In this document: positions 10,656 through 23,317 of the stretch, in pieces
Numbering within the stretch: the stretch's first letter is position 1
Layout: each line of letters begins with the position of its first letter
Origin: Dipylidium caninum
Taxonomy: Eukaryota; Platyhelminthes; Cestoda; Cyclophyllidea; Dipylidiidae
NCBI GenBank assembly: GCA_017562135.1
Contig: QEYB01001497.1
Span: 124,001-188,000 of the forward strand
Length of the DNA stretch: 64,000 nt
Reading direction: 5' to 3'
The notes under the pieces: model-generated
What the model saw: the letters and a program-made list of their open reading frames with translations, nothing else
What the model was told of the DNA's origin: nothing
The model's database searches: none
Made by a program: the position numbers and the translations under genes

Positions 10656-13600
10656 TGCAGTCCAAAGTTTGGCAGAAAACAACCAACTTCAGCCAATTAG
10701 TTCGACGACTGTCTCGAGACCATTTTCCTGAAAGTTAAGGCCAACGGGAAGGAAATTTTCATCCTACCGTCTAACCAAAGAAGTTAACTTTACTTACCCT
10801 CCCTTTTAAGTCACATCAAAAGGTAAAAGAATGAAAACCAAAAGATTACATGTCGGCAGTAGCGCCTCAAGGTCAGAGTTGTGCGTGGCTAAGAAGACAT
10901 TATCAAACGGAATTTGTAGTTTCCGTGGAGATCCGCCTCTGGGTGTTGTCCGAAGCTCCGAGTGTCCGGCGCCTCCACTTCAAATGCTGTTGGGAGGCGG
11001 GTTAAAAGTCGCCTTTAAGTGCGCTACACCGGAGCGACGTGAAGGCTCTCTCCCATCCCCAGAGCCCAGTTAGGACGAGATTACGGGCAGGCCAATTTAC
11101 GCCCTATCGTAAATCCTTCCACACGATGCCTACGTGGAATGCGACTGTGGCCCCCCCCCCCTCCCGGCCCCCGGTAGATGGTAACACATCTTTCCCCATC
11201 ATCGCTAAGGCAGGTGATAGGAAAAGTAAAACAATTGAGGGGAAGATGCTGGGCGGGTCTTCTTGCTGCTCCGAGGTCCTCCTTTTTGTGCACACTTAGG
11301 CCAGCACCAGTTACCCTCGTATGTCACGGACATTAATCATTGCTGCCATGATGACAGGCGAGGCAGACTGGGGGATCTCGGTTGCACGGAGACTTCTCGT
11401 TCAAGGGTGGACAACCGCCGAACTCGCCGAGGAAGCAGGGAACGAGCGATTCACGAAGCTGACATGCCAGGAAGACATGGGAGATTGTAGCTCGATGGTC
11501 TAATGACATTCTACCTCAGCCCTTTCGCCATGGAGTGGAGAAATGACATCGTCCGGATAATCTTGATAATCGCAAGCTCCAGTCGGAGACTAATATTCTG
11601 ACATCTGGTCCGTCAATTCGTCTGACATCGCGGAGCAAATGCGGTGGCCTTCAAAATGATTGTTTTGACGATGTCATTTCTCGTGCATCGGTGAGAACAA
11701 ATCGACGAGTTGATCTTTCATTTGGTCCGCCTCTTTCGGATAGATTGGTCTTTTCGCGGGACTGAAAAGTTATGGTCGAAGACCAGGAGTTGTCGCGGAC
11801 AGCCTCACGGGGAAATTGTGTCAGAGTTAAAAGTTTAGGATGTGTTGAGGGACGAATGTGCTTATCACGAGACTTGCCAGCGGTTTGGGGTGGAACGAAT
11901 TTTATTAAAACTCGTTTAAATCTTTGCATAATGCAAAGAATAATGTGGTTTTCGTGTTTTATGGCGTCGCAGACACACCGAGCCTCTGCCAATTCGGCGG
12001 TGGGTTAGTCTCGCCGACGACTGACTATCACGACTGGGGGATGGTGGGCGTGACGACACTACACGACATTTTAATCGCCAACTACCTTCAGCTGCCAGAT
12101 CTTTCAGTGTCACCCGGAATTAAGGCGACATCCGTGTAGTTAAGCGACTCGACCTCTTCTACTCTTTCCCTCTTCCATTCTCTCTTCGGCACGGCCGAAC
12201 TTTTCGTCTTCGGATGGACACGCGGTTTGGGACCTTGAACCTCTCACACCTTCCGGGTCACCGCGACCCCCGAGTGACCAAAATAAGGCCTCCGTTTCCC
12301 TCGAAACTGCCTCCTCACGGATAACGACGCGCTTGCAAATTTACATTGCTGGCAGTGGCAGACGAGTCCGGTGGCGGTGGCACGAGTGGGCACTTGGTCG
12401 CCTGTTCGTGGAGGAAAAGGTTCTTGCTGTTTCGAGCGCGTGAAAGGTCGTCGACCACGTCTCAATCTCGGCACGATGACCGTGGATGGCGAGCGACTCA
12501 CAAACCACTTCGTCTGGTCCAGTCGTTGAGGCATCTGCCAGTGTTCTTGCTCTCACAATGTCACGATGCCACGCTGCCTCGACACGACGGAGGCACAACG
12601 GCCGACTGGAGGCCCGAATCCTCCCATCGTCTTTCCTCCCTACCGCCTGGGAATGAGAGTAACTACTAATATTGACACCAGCGGAATTATACTGAGGGAA
12701 GGTGATACTTCCAAAGCTTTTCGAGCGTGGACAGAAATTTTAAGTCCAGTCAACACACGTGATGCCAGTGCGTGTGTGTGTGGAATCCTTTCGGACTGAC
12801 ATCGGATTCGATGACAGTGGGTGGCAGAGAGGTGTCTCGACTATCGTCAATCCATTCCTCCTCCTCCTCCTCCACCTCCTTCTCTCCTCATCCTCATCCT
12901 CCTCCCTCTTTCTTTACCCCCCCCCCCCCCACTTGTAACTCTGCCGACATAAGATTTTATTCGTCCCGGGAAGATAACACATTACTTTGGATCTGCCAGC
13001 GGCTCAGTTGACCAATGTGTAGCCCTAAGTATGGGATTGCCTTTAATTCGCGAAGTCCGAATGCTACTCGGGAAGTAAACTTATTTTGGCCATGTATCTA
13101 AAAAATGCTAATGAGATACATGATTTCGCACGCATTTGAGCCATAATTTCTCTCAAGGGAGTCTAAAAATCCATCACAAGACGCAATTATTTCGAGTAAC
13201 AGGGAGAAGTGAGGTCCAGCAGCAACGAACTCACAGACAACGGAAAGTTCTAGTATTTGGAGTAGAGGCATTTCACCAGATAAAAGCCTAATGATTCCTC
13301 CCCCGGTGTCAGTTTCGAGGAAGCAGCGGTATGCCGAAAACAGGGGAGGCGGTGTTGAAATGCGCAAGAAAATAAGTGCGTCAAAGTATTTTTTTTTTTG
13401 GTTAAAAGCAGGTATGACCCTCCATGCCTTCCGTTTATCTATATATGGCAAGCGGTTTGGCCGCGGAAACATTTGCGTCTCTGGCATTTTGCTCCTGATG
13501 CTTAATATAAACCTTCTTCCCAATCAAAAGTGCCATGTGGCTGCTAAATACAAAAAGTGATTTAGTATGACATCGTTAAGGTTCATTTACACGAAAGAAC

Positions 13601-15653
13601 AATGTCTTTGATATCCTCGTCTGTTTCAGCCTGTGTTTTCTTGTTGGAGGAGCAGCCACTTCGACTTAAATTACATCCCTTGACAGACTCCGATATTCCT
13701 CGGGAAGGCTCTTTTTCACGAACAGTTTAGCGCATTCGCACACGTGAAAATATTTAAGTCGGGCGCGACATCACAGTCATCACCCCGTGTCTTTGGCTCG
13801 GTAGTGTGTGTGAAACTTAGCATTCGACGTTAATGCTCCCTTGTAACTATCGTAAGAAGGGATATTCTACACCAACTAAATAGGTTAGAGTATTTGGGAA
13901 TGGGAGTTGGGGGTCGGTGGAAGGCGAGATCATTTGTCTGCAGAGTAAAAAGCTACATCTTTATTCAAGTAAATTTCTCCTATTCTGCTGACGCGCATAG
14001 TTCGGGCCAAATTATCCCCAACGATCAACGCAGTAAACTTTATTTAGCGTTGAATCATCTACACTTTTACTATACCCTTATAATGCGAAATGAAATTAAG
14101 AAGGCATGCTATAGTAATAATTAACGATTAAAAGGCTTTTCAATATATTGTGAAACATATAAGGTCACACGCATCATCTATTAACGATGTTCGTTTGTTT
14201 TAATAATCCCCACGATTAACAGCAACTTAACTAGCTTTCGGTGTGTTTTTGAAGGCCTACTACAAGGCGCTGAAGTGTACGCAGAAACTTTTTCTCGATT
14301 TATGATATGAGAAAGTCGACTGTTTGTCGGGATCCGAGGCGCTAACTACGGTTAAACTGCTAAAATCGCATAAACTAATCTTTTTTGTCATGACGTCTAG
14401 TTAAAAGTGGGACATGCGATATTTTTCACTCCTCTGATAAATAAAACTAAAATCGCCACCTCGAGAAGGCTTAACACACCCTAATGAGAAGTTAACAACA
14501 ATTAGGGAATTAAGGAAGCCATTGTGACATTTATGGCACTGAGGAATCCCAAATCAGGCGGCTGAAGGAACATAAAAATCACACTTGTTGCAAGAAAGTT
14601 AGAAGTCACGTCCTTTTGGGATAGTCATCCACTGGAGCAGTGAAAAGTTCGGAGCTGCGGCCCATAAATTACTCTCGTGGCACGCGAATCCCGGCCGATT
14701 TGAGGATTTGCGAATCTCAAATTTGTCGATTACGGTCGGGTTCTCCTAAAAACGGAAAACTTGCATGTAATGTGTAGTTGTTTCTTACTTTTCACACGCG
14801 GCGGTTCCCACATTTATTAATACCTCTGCCCTCATTCTTGGCTGGAACTCACATTTATCGCGCTAGCCTTTCCAAATTAACATTCCCTGCGCAATTTACT
14901 GCATACTTTTGAAGTCTCCATCATCCGTTAGCGTTGTGAAAAGCTTAATTGCCCGGGAAACACGAATTCCGCAAACTGAAACAACTTCATACACGGTAAC
15001 ATCTTGGTAGAGAATAATTTCCTTTTCGAGTTAAAGATTCGTGTTGTTTTGCTAACTTAGTAACGGAAAGTGCCAAGAAATGAGGAAAAACATTAGGGCA
15101 GACAAAGTAGCCTCCTATCACGTCTCAGTAAACAGTCTTCTGATGTAGACGGGAATTAACGCCACGATTTTTTAATTGTAACGTTTTTTTGCGGCATTGG
15201 CAGATGTTCCCAATCAACTAATGTGATTGTCATGTAGACGATTTAGACAACATCAAGTAAAAAAACCAGGTGTAACTGGCTAAAAGGAGTCACATCATAG
15301 GCAAAAAAAAAAAATATTCTACTTAATTATTGTCCCGTAGTAATGCATTGCTTGGAGATGCTGTGTTCCACCTTCACGCATTCCTTTAAGGGTAAACAGT
15401 TGAGAAGTTTGTCATTTCGAATCCGAGAGGTGGGCGTCTGATAGAGGCAAGATGCCTTTCGTAGGTAACACTTTCATGAATTCCATCACTGCCGACATCT
15501 TGGCGAGGCATCTTCTCCTTCTGTCAAGATCCCTGCTCCCGGTTTGGGGAGTGCCTACATCTACCACTTGGGTCGTTAAGAGATGACGCTTTCCCCATTG
15601 ACAAGGCGTCAATGTGGACTGGAAACTCGACCTCTTACGAAGTCTGCAACTAT

Positions 15654-15716
15654 TTAGAATGCCACAGTCCTAACAGTGGACGGAGAGGATGTTTCCACTC
15701 GAGAAAATTTGATTAT
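15654..15716 (-). CDS. Possible last exon of the purple acid phosphatase
   Basis: The ACP7-family C-terminus normally reads V-I/V-D-x-F/W-x-V-x before the end. Exon 8 of the phosphatase stops short of this. Downstream on the minus strand, a pyrimidine-rich stretch ending CGAG is followed in phase 0 by IIKFSRVE and, after about a dozen residues, TVAF and a stop at 15654. The match to the family end is only loose and the acceptor is not ideal, so this is a candidate only. The alternative is read-through of exon 8 into its own stop at 17024. Confidence 0.2.
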   Translation of the reverse strand: MIKFSRVETSSPSTVRTVAF

Positions 15717-17125
15717 CTCGGTTGGGTTGAGTGAAGCAAAAGGAAGGTGAACCGTTCCGGGCTGGTACTGTTGCCTTTTTACAACTAAGGCACAAAAGCA
15801 TCCCCCGACTGATGATCTCCCACCTGTACTCCTAAGCAAGAGGTGCCACTAGGTGAGGAAAGCAGCCCGGGGGGGGGATTCCAAACTCCGTGACGTAGAC
15901 AAGAGGCAGCGCTTCTCCTCCGCAGTCACAAGTGTCCATAGCAGTTCTGTATAAAATTACTCTGGTTGCCCGAATTGACTCCAACCGTAATTTTATGCAT
16001 TTACTCGACTTGCTATAACTTAAGTCGTGTCTGTTCGCACTATTCACCTCACTGATCGCCCTGTTACCGTGGTAGGAAGAACACTTCATGGCCCAACTAA
16101 GCTTAAGTTGATCGCAGTCTGATTGACAATGAAAATCGCAAGATTAGGTTTCTACTGAAGCCACTCCTCGACGTCCCGTGGCACTGGCCACGTTCGGAGG
16201 TGGACGCTCCATGGAAGCGCGGTGAAGTGTGGCAGTAGTGACAGGGAAGAATGATCCTGGCTGGTCAAGTGAATGTTACACGGCCTCCGTGTGTGTCTAC
16301 TTAGTACAGACACCAATAAAGAATGAGAGCTTAGTGATTAACAGTTTCATATAACCGCGGGGTAAAACAATTTTTGAGCAAAAGCGGTCTCATCCCTTTG
16401 GATGTCAATGCGGGGCACTATGCGAAGGGACATGAGGGACGAGAAAGTTCAGTGTCAATGGTCTCAAAGGGGAAATAATTTCGAAAACTCCACTCGCCGC
16501 GCTAATGTGGCCAGACCATGTGGGCGGAGTTAGTTAAAACGCTGTCTGTAACGAATTCCCCTACACAGACCCCGAGCCGTCACAACAACGGGCTTTCGAA
16601 TCGGCGAAGGTGAGAAGAATTGGGAGAACGCAGTTAACATGGTCTTTTTTTCTCCACTTTTTTTATTCTCCCAACTTGGTTCAACTGGATGGGTTTTTCA
16701 CGCCATGAGGTGGCAGGAAATTGGCTGACATTCCTTCATTCAGGCTCTATGAAAGGTGACGTCGTCTTTCTCCTCTCAACTTCCTCTCCGGCCTGTCTTC
16801 CTCCTCTCGGTCGCGTTCTTCCCCCCACGGACGAATGTGGGGCGAGGGACAGTGCCATCGGAAACACATTCTCCCCTCCTCTCCATCCACTAGCGTCGCA
16901 TCGTCTTCTTTACGTATTACTTTAAACCGGCTGGGCAGCAAGTCAACTCAGTAGCTTTATACACTCCCAATTACCTCCGCCGTCTCCGTAAAAATGCCTC
17001 CTTCGAAGTGATGGAGGCCCTTCTCACCGTCCTAGCAGCCCAATTAAATTGGCAAAAATGGACGAGGTTTGGAGGATGAGGCGAAAGAAGGTGGCACTTT
17101 GGGTGTAACCGGACGAAGGACTCAC
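15717..17125. other. Downstream region of the phosphatase
   Basis: Either the last intron or the 3' flank of the phosphatase gene, depending on whether the exon at 15654-15716 is real. Short unrelated frames only. Confidence 0.4.
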
Positions 17126-17350
17126 GGAGTACCCGCGCGACGGCTGCACCGAGACCTGTTCGAGGCGCATGTAGGAGGCGTTGTGGACTCGGATGCGCAT
17201 GTAGCCATAGTCGTCGGAGCGGAAAGCGGACCACGGCTGTGGCTGCGGTGTAAACGGATCTTGGCCCTCCTTGTTGCCCGCGGCGCCAGCCACTATGTGA
17301 ACGGGTCCCGTGGGATCGGTGTAGGGATCATCCCCTCGAGCCGGACACAT
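17126..17350 (-). CDS. ACP7: ACP7-like exon 8
   Basis: 225 nt, acceptor CTGCGTAG, phase 0. Encodes DDPYTDPTGPVHIVAGAAG, QPWSAFRSDDYGYMRI and LEQVS, the conserved C-terminal core of the family. The donor TACTCC|GTGAGT suggests one more exon. Without it the frame runs on to a stop at 17024. Confidence 0.92.
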
Positions 17351-20300
17351 CTACGCAGACGTCACAAATGAGGCGTCATTTACCACCTCCCCGGCGGCCG
17401 GACTCGCCGCAGCATCATCCCACATTCGTTTAATTAATTATGAGGCGATTTGAGGGTGTGTGGAAAGCCGACGTGACCCTCGAGGGATTTGCCGACGGAG
17501 TATTCAAACGGGGAGAGGAGCAACCAACGTCCCCGGGGACTGCTTATTAATGCTTACATTGGCAGGAAGTAACCCTCGACATCCAGTGTGCGTGGATGTA
17601 GGTGTCCCCGAGTGTCTGAATCTCATTTATCTTCCCTGTCGACGAGACAGGTCCTCCTGTCTTGGCCGCCTACAAAAAGCCGTGATGTTCACCTCCTGCC
17701 ATGCATGACAATGGCAGGTGTCGGACACTGACCGCATTTTTTACTTCGACTCAGAGAGTAGGTGATCCCAGAAGTGTCCATCCAAGAGTGGGACATCCTG
17801 GTAGTTGAGATATGGCCGGTTGGACGCATTTAGCCGCTTCCCAGCTCCTCCCCTCGCCTCAGCAATGCTTGGTAAAAGAGGAAATTGGGAAGAAATGCCG
17901 TCCAGTGAAAGGGCGACAATTCACGGTGGCTCCTGAGCGAATGGAGACGGGATGTCTTGACGATATCGCCTGTCAGTCGCCGAGGATAAACGAGAATACA
18001 CCAGACATTTGATTGTGTCCGTATCTTCGAGAAATTACTTAATTTCCTTCCGCCAGGGTAACCATCAACTCGTAAATGGCACTTTTAACTTATAGCGTGA
18101 CAGTGAAACAGGCAAACAGCAGAAGTTTTGGCGGGAGGGCAGCTTATCGCTCGACCGTCAAGTCGCTCAGCCTTCCCCAAAAATCAACAGCTTGAATTTC
18201 GTCCATTGCCGACTCCGAGTGTAATTTTGTCCTTCACTCTCAGGCCAAAATGCATGTTTACGTGCGCATTACTTCAGACTCACACACAAAAAGGGGAGAG
18301 GAAAATTCTCTCTCCACGTCGTCTACGATCCCATCTGGCTTAATGTAAGTTTAATGGCCCTGTTGTTGGGATGGATTGAAAATAACGGCGCGGTTTTATA
18401 CCTCGATTTATCGCCTCCTATCAGGTGGAAGGAAAGCAAAATAGTCGGAAAGTTGTGCGTGCTTTTTCAATCCACAGGTGAACAAAAAATGCGGCCGAAA
18501 GTCTGAGGCACTAACTTATCAAGGTGGGATCAAACTCCATTGGACGTAGAAAGATGCGGAACTGGGAGCATAAAACGCCAATAACAACGTCTCCGTCGCC
18601 TTGCGAGAGAGAGTTTGGGCGAGACCTTTGTCTCTCCTTTGCCGAGATTTTACGGCATCCGCGAAAGTCACTAAGTCTCAAATAAAGATTGTGATATGAA
18701 ATTTAGTTGTCCACATGCCATTTGAGTGGGATTCTTCCGAGGAAGGTGGGGCAACGAGAGTCAGACGTAGATTGTTTTAACCTCGTTAGTAATTCGATGA
18801 AATGACGGATGAGTTGTGGAGTATCCAAGGCATCTAATGACTGTGACACCGCCCCTTAATTCTCACTTGGCAGTCTGACAATTTGTTAAGGCGGTGCCTG
18901 GCAGACAGGAAGATTAGACCGGCGGAGAGGAGGGGAGATTAACTCGGACAGCGGCACGAACTGTGCAGTTGTCGTGTCTCCGCGGTAGAGACGACTTTGT
19001 GCCTTCGTGCTCCTGACTTCTAACTCGCCTGCCTGTCAGTCAGGCGCTTTAACACCACTTGGCACGGTGGTTGGACGCTCCGCACATCTCTCGCCCCAGA
19101 CCCGAGGTATGTTTTTTTTTGTTTAGGGGCTGCGCTGCCACCGAGGTGGGTGTTGCGTGATAACCAACCTGGAGGCCTGGCGCCGGGTATGAAACTCCTC
19201 TCAGGGGAATTCCTAATCCGACCGTGTCGTAACGAAATCGCGATACTCGGAGAGTAGGCTAACGGGACCCAGGGAGGGAGGAAGGGAGAAGCAGGGACTT
19301 TCACAGCCCCAGCGGCCTTGAAACTAGTCATTAGCTGTCTAGACAACTGTGCATTTCGGAATCCCTCTTCCCCCTTCTGGTAGAGCAATTTTAACTTGTT
19401 TTTTGTTGTTATTTTGGCACCAAGCGACAAAGCAGAAGGTTGAAGATCGAGTAGCTGGACGATAAAGATGTGTAAACGGTGTAGTTGAAATTATTTGCCC
19501 CATAAAACTTTGTCAAATTTACCACAAAATATCGTCCAATCTGCAGAGCTCCTCTGGGCTTCTTCAACTCCTCTCCACTTTTTTTCCCACCGCACGGGAA
19601 CACACAATTGTGGAAATTACGGTTCTCCTCGTTAGGCCAACCGTTTAACCGTCTCGGGAGAAACCGCCTCCCTCCGAGGATGTAGATTATTCGCCCTTCA
19701 ACTCCACAACTCACCTTGAGTTTGTAGACGGGGGTAGCAACGCTCGTACGAGTGCTCGTGCGCGCCGAACACGAGGTCGACTTCCTCCCGGTAGAAGAGA
19801 TCTTCCAGCCCGAGGACGAAGTATTTTGCGTGGTCGTCGATCAGAGATATTCCCTCCCTCACTCGATTGTCCGGATTTGTGCAGTGTTCTGGATCGTCGC
19901 TGTTGGAGCAGTACATCGGTCTATGGCTGAAGGCGATAATCCAAGGCCGTTTGGCCCGATTCTCGGGCTTATTAGCCTCCTGGCATGTTGGAGGAACGGC
20001 GGAAAGAAAGCAATATGGATCTTATAGTCAATCATGTCAATCAAACTGACAGTAATGTCAAAAGGTCAGTGTCCTACGGCTTAACATTCCGCCTCACAGA
20101 AAGCCAGGCCGCGGTGCGGGGCTCAGGATGGTTGGGGTTACCTGAAGATCCCTTTCTAGCCACGCATACTGTCGGTAGATCTGTTGAGTCCCGAAATGCG
20201 GGAAGTAGTAGTAGTCGGAGACGTATGCGATGAGATGGACCGGCCCAACATTCAGGCTGAAATGGCGCAGAGGTGAGTTTGGGCCTCGAAGCGGTGAGGG

Positions 20301-23300
20301 GGGCAGTAGGATTGGGCAGGCAGCCTACCTGTAGAACATGTCGCCTTCGTTGTCTTCCGGCATATTGAAGCGTGCCTTGTAGTGCGAGAAATTGCTAAAG
20401 CCGAGGTAGTATTAAGTCGGGTTAATTCTGTGGCTCGCCAAATGGTTCCGCCTTTTTTTAGCGTTGTCTACGCTTTGATTATAGTGTGGTCTAAGCCGGT
20501 GCTCACGACAATCCCTGTCTGTTCGTCAGTCTATTCCCTGTCCTACACTCCTGCCTCGCCTCTGCCTTCCCGACCTACTCGCCCGCCCCTCCACGACACG
20601 ACAGGACACAATGACCTTTGTCATGCCGCCTTGGTGACCGAAACAAGGCGACGTACCGATCGCCTGCGTCTGAGGGTTCGAAGGTGTGCCGAAATGTGGT
20701 GTCTCGTGAAGAGGGAGACGTGCTTGAAGGTGTAATAGCCCTGAGGCAGGGGGGCGGCTAAAACGGGTGAAGCAACGGGTTGGACGCATCGCAAGTATAA
20801 GAGCTTCAACAGCTACGGTGGCGTAGACGTGTGGAAATACCAAGTCTTTAACTTTTCCCCTCTCCGATACCAGGAGAACAGCCTGAATTAATGGCGATGA
20901 GAGCGAAAGTGGCTTTTAATTGAGGATGAATTTGCTGTCAGTCTCCTTCCGTGCTCTTGCAGAAGACAAACGTGACGACAAACAGTTCGAGGGAGAACTT
21001 ACGGTAGGCGGATATTGTCTGGCTGAGCTATGACACAAGGAGACTTTTCATATTGGAGACAAAAAGAGAAGGGAGACTCACTAAGCGATCTCATGATTGC
21101 CCACGGCAGTCATGTAGGGCACTCGGGCCACAGTCTCCTCCATCATGCGCATAAAGGTATCGCCAAGACGTCCATTGTCCTTAAAATTGCCAAGATTTAA
21201 TCAGAGGCCTCGAGAATGTCATAAAAAGGACTTTCAATCATCTCCACCGATAAAATTTTAAATGACAGAGCTCGAGTGGGCGCTCTGTGCGAGGGAAAGG
21301 ACGAGGGCGAGGAAAGGGAAGGGGAAAAAACGCTTCAAGGGCGGGGGTATAACGGCGCCTCCACCCTCGCGTACAGCCTCCACGCCCTTGCCTGAGCCAA
21401 AGGCCTTGTATGTGTGTTTTACTCATTACCCTGCCAATTTAATGACGGGGTTGCATAAACGACTGAGACTACAGGGGAATGGCCCCTCTCCTCCATGGTG
21501 GCACAACTTGTCGGGGTGCTTAGCTTCTACAGATGGCAGCGGTGTGACAGACAAGGGACGACGACAGCCCCCAAAATGTCATTATTCGCCTGTCCAGACA
21601 GTAAGTCACATGACAGGCTCAAAAGATGTCCATTTCTGTCCGATTCTGTCGCCTTCTGCCTGTTTTATCTCGAGTGGATAAACAAAAGTGGCTGGGAATG
21701 GCGAGATGAAGCGGAACTGGTGGAGCGGAGGGTGAATCGGATGCAGGAGTTTATTAAAACCCCCTGCCTCGCCTATTCTACGGAAACTTACTGTGTCGAA
21801 GTCGTAGGCAAAGTCGCCGTTGTGGAGGATCATATGAAATGCCCCGGATTTGGCCTCTTTCTCCAAATGCGGTATGGAGAAGCCATTCTCGACGCCGAGA
21901 TCGCCCAGCATAGCGAAGGAGAGTGGCCACTCGGTGCCGCGAGGCAGTGTTCTTAAGGTGTAGACTCTCGACCACTCCGTTGCATTGCTACCCACCTTAT
22001 AGACTGGACAATGAGGAGGTTTAATGGCTTAGAATGGGAATTTCAACGAACCAACGGTAAAATATAGTTTCATGATTTCATTTCTTCCATGTGACGCCAC
22101 CAGAAGAAAGTCTGACCGCCCATTAGTCAAGGTCGGACGGCCATTCGATGATATGTCCGTGTTGAAAGTGGATTTTCACCACGAGTCCATTTTCCCCCTT
22201 CCACAGTGAATAAAACCGGCCGAGTTGTGACTCTAAGTGGCGGTCATTTAGTCTGCCTTCTTCACTAAGCGCCAAGAGTCCGGATGTCTGACAGCTCTTG
22301 TCAAGTGGTTCTGCCGGGAATGAAGGAGGAGGCCTCAGCCTCAGTTGACTGGTGTAAATCCATTCGACCTTCTCAGTTGGTCAAGTGGCGAGTTGTCTAG
22401 TGGAAGTCCCATCTCTGTCCTCTGCTTTCCCCTCTTTCTCGCCCATTTTCGCCTCCTCCACCGTTTACGCATCAATTGCAACGGGAGGGTGTAACAATTG
22501 TTTGACCTCCGTTCTGTCTCTTCAGTGGCCTCGGGACGTTGAGGACGGCAAATATTAGCGGTGACAGCCAAATCCCGCTCTAACTCCACCGACGGACGGG
22601 AAAATAGGATAAAATCTGAGTCGTAAAAGGAATAAACTCACCGTAGGTGGAGTTTGGCTGAAGGTTGCGAAGTGTTGCCTTGTGTACATACGTTACCCGA
22701 CGTTCTTCTGCTCCGTCAGTGAAAGTCTTTTGCGTGGCAGGCACGTAGACTTCCGGCTTCGTCTCGCCGTAGAGGATGCCGGAGTTGGGCGCCGATTGTT
22801 GAGTCGTCCAAGTCACCGTCATGCAATCTGCCTCGCCTGTACAAAAGAAGAGATAAAATTAGAAGGAAACATGGAAGAAGGCAGGAGAAGAAGAAGAAGA
22901 AGAAGAAGAAGAAGAAGAAGAAGCGAGAACGGCAGTCGAAACTGTCGTAATCCGCTCTCTCCCGATGTGGAAGCTTGACACCGAAAGAAGCTCCTTCCTC
23001 AGAGGCCGCCGAGCGTTCGACAGTCAGTGTCTTCCGCGTTCGGCACTCGGTGTTTTGAGGCCACGACGCCCCCCGCCTCTTTGCCCACTTGGCCTTCTAG
23101 CCGGGCAGAGTCGTCGAACTGCCATGCAAGGTGGGGAAGTTGGTGGGGAATAGAAATTCGTGTTCCAGTGAAGTGTGGACTCGGTCGATGAAGACATCAG
23201 CAAGTGGAGGGAGGACTCACGACACAGTGAGAGGTGAATCTGTTCGGGGGCATTTTTACCTCCTCCCAGAGCCAAAACTGCTGCTAAAGTCAGCCACTGC

Positions 23301-23317
23301 ACCACACGGAGCCTCAT
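17126..23317 (-). CDS. ACP7: Purple acid phosphatase, ACP7/PAPL-like (8 exons)
   Basis: Secreted or lumenal binuclear-metal phosphatase that hydrolyses phosphate monoesters at acid pH (family knowledge). Exons on the minus strand: 23317-23221, 22836-22642, 22003-21792, 21179-21082, 20394-20329, 20256-20142, 19979-19715, 17350-17126. All seven introns are GT-AG. Phases agree at every junction, except that exon 7 has one base too many. The protein of about 424 residues plus a missing last exon compares with 438 in the human homologue. Residues 1-20 are a signal peptide (LTLAAVLALGGG). A fibronectin-like N-domain follows, with PEQIHLSL, TVTWTT and STYVYKVGS. The metal and catalytic blocks are all present: MLGDLG, NGDFAYD, GNHE, HRPMYCS and AHEHSYER, then GPVHIVAGAAG near the C-terminus. 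Exon 7 has five Cs where four would restore YPVYKLK and the splice phase. This is either an assembly error or a recent inactivating mutation. Confidence 0.92.
17351..19714 (-). other. ACP7-like intron 7 (2.36 kb)
   Basis: Longest intron of the phosphatase. It includes an open frame just after exon 7 (to about 19409) that has no family resemblance. No repeat or nested gene was noticed. Confidence 0.75.
19715..19979 (-). CDS. ACP7: ACP7-like exon 7, with apparent 1-nt insertion
   Basis: Acceptor ATGCCAG, donor CTCAAG|GTGAGT. Encodes KRPWIIAFSHRPMYCS, LEDLFYREEVDLVFG and AHEHSYERCYP, holding three metal or catalytic histidines. The length of 265 nt is one more than the phase requires. A run of five G (plus strand 19730-19734) sits exactly where the family reads P-x-Y after SYER. 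Four bases would give YPVYKLK and phase 0 into exon 8. Confidence 0.9.
20142..20256 (-). CDS. ACP7: ACP7-like exon 6
   Basis: 115 nt, acceptor ATTTCAG and donor CTTCAG|GTAACC. Encodes GPVHLIAYVSDYYYF and QYAWLERDL, matching the family segment that leads to the next metal ligands. Confidence 0.92.
20329..20394 (-). CDS. ACP7: ACP7-like exon 5
   Basis: 66 nt, acceptor GCTTTAG and donor CTACAG|GTAGGC. Encodes NFSHYKARFNMPEDNEG, the conserved loop after GNHE. Too short to stand out as an open frame, but phase and motif both fit. Confidence 0.9.
21082..21179 (-). CDS. ACP7: ACP7-like exon 4: GNHE block
   Basis: 98 nt, acceptor TTTTAAG and donor GCTTA|GTGAGT. Encodes GDTFMRMMEE and then PYMTAVGNHE, which supplies the metal-binding Asn and the catalytic His. 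Confidence 0.92.
21792..22003 (-). CDS. ACP7: ACP7-like exon 3: first metal blocks
   Basis: Acceptor GTCCAG, donor GACACA|GTAAGT. The split codon with exon 2 completes VYKVGSNATEWS. It carries FAMLGDLG (first metal Asp) and HNGDFAYD (bridging Asp and metal Tyr). Confidence 0.93.
22642..22836 (-). CDS. ACP7: ACP7-like exon 2: N-terminal domain
   Basis: Acceptor TGTACAG and donor CTACG|GTGAGT, 195 nt, phase 1 to 1. Encodes MTVTWTTQ, ILYGETKPEVY and YVHKATLRNLQPNSTY, typical of the fibronectin-like domain that precedes the catalytic fold. Confidence 0.92.
22884..22923. repeat. (GAA)n microsatellite in ACP7-like intron 1
   Basis: An AGA/GAA run in the first intron of the phosphatase gives a poly-Arg frame on the plus strand that is not coding. 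Confidence 0.9.
23221..23317 (-). CDS. ACP7: ACP7-like exon 1: signal peptide
   Basis: The ATG at 23317 starts MRLRVVQW followed by a hydrophobic core LTLAAVLALG and then APEQIHLSL, the usual first beta strand of the family. The donor is TGTC|GTGAGT, leaving phase 1. Confidence 0.9.

Larger units (their letters stand above)
6670..15653. other. Repeat-rich GC-skewed intergenic region
   Basis: About 9 kb without a supportable gene. The first part (to about 12.9 kb) is GC-rich and full of CTCC/GGA runs that open long Arg-, Pro- or Leu-rich frames on both strands. Examples are near 7217-7555, 7967-8353, 8876-9436 and 9727-10002, and all look like low-complexity shadows. The second part (13-15.6 kb) is more AT-rich and largely stop-filled. 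Direct and tandem repeats inside it are listed separately. I saw no reverse-transcriptase or transposase motif. Confidence 0.6.

Noticed and set aside
11263..11503. Plus frames with a helix-like segment (TTAELAEEAGNERF)
   Set aside because: Short, isolated and without splice or family support.
19409..19714. Open frame directly after phosphatase exon 7 as extra coding sequence
   Set aside because: It is continuous only because of the extra base in exon 7. The donor CTCAAG|GTGAGT and the exon 8 alignment show that it is intron.
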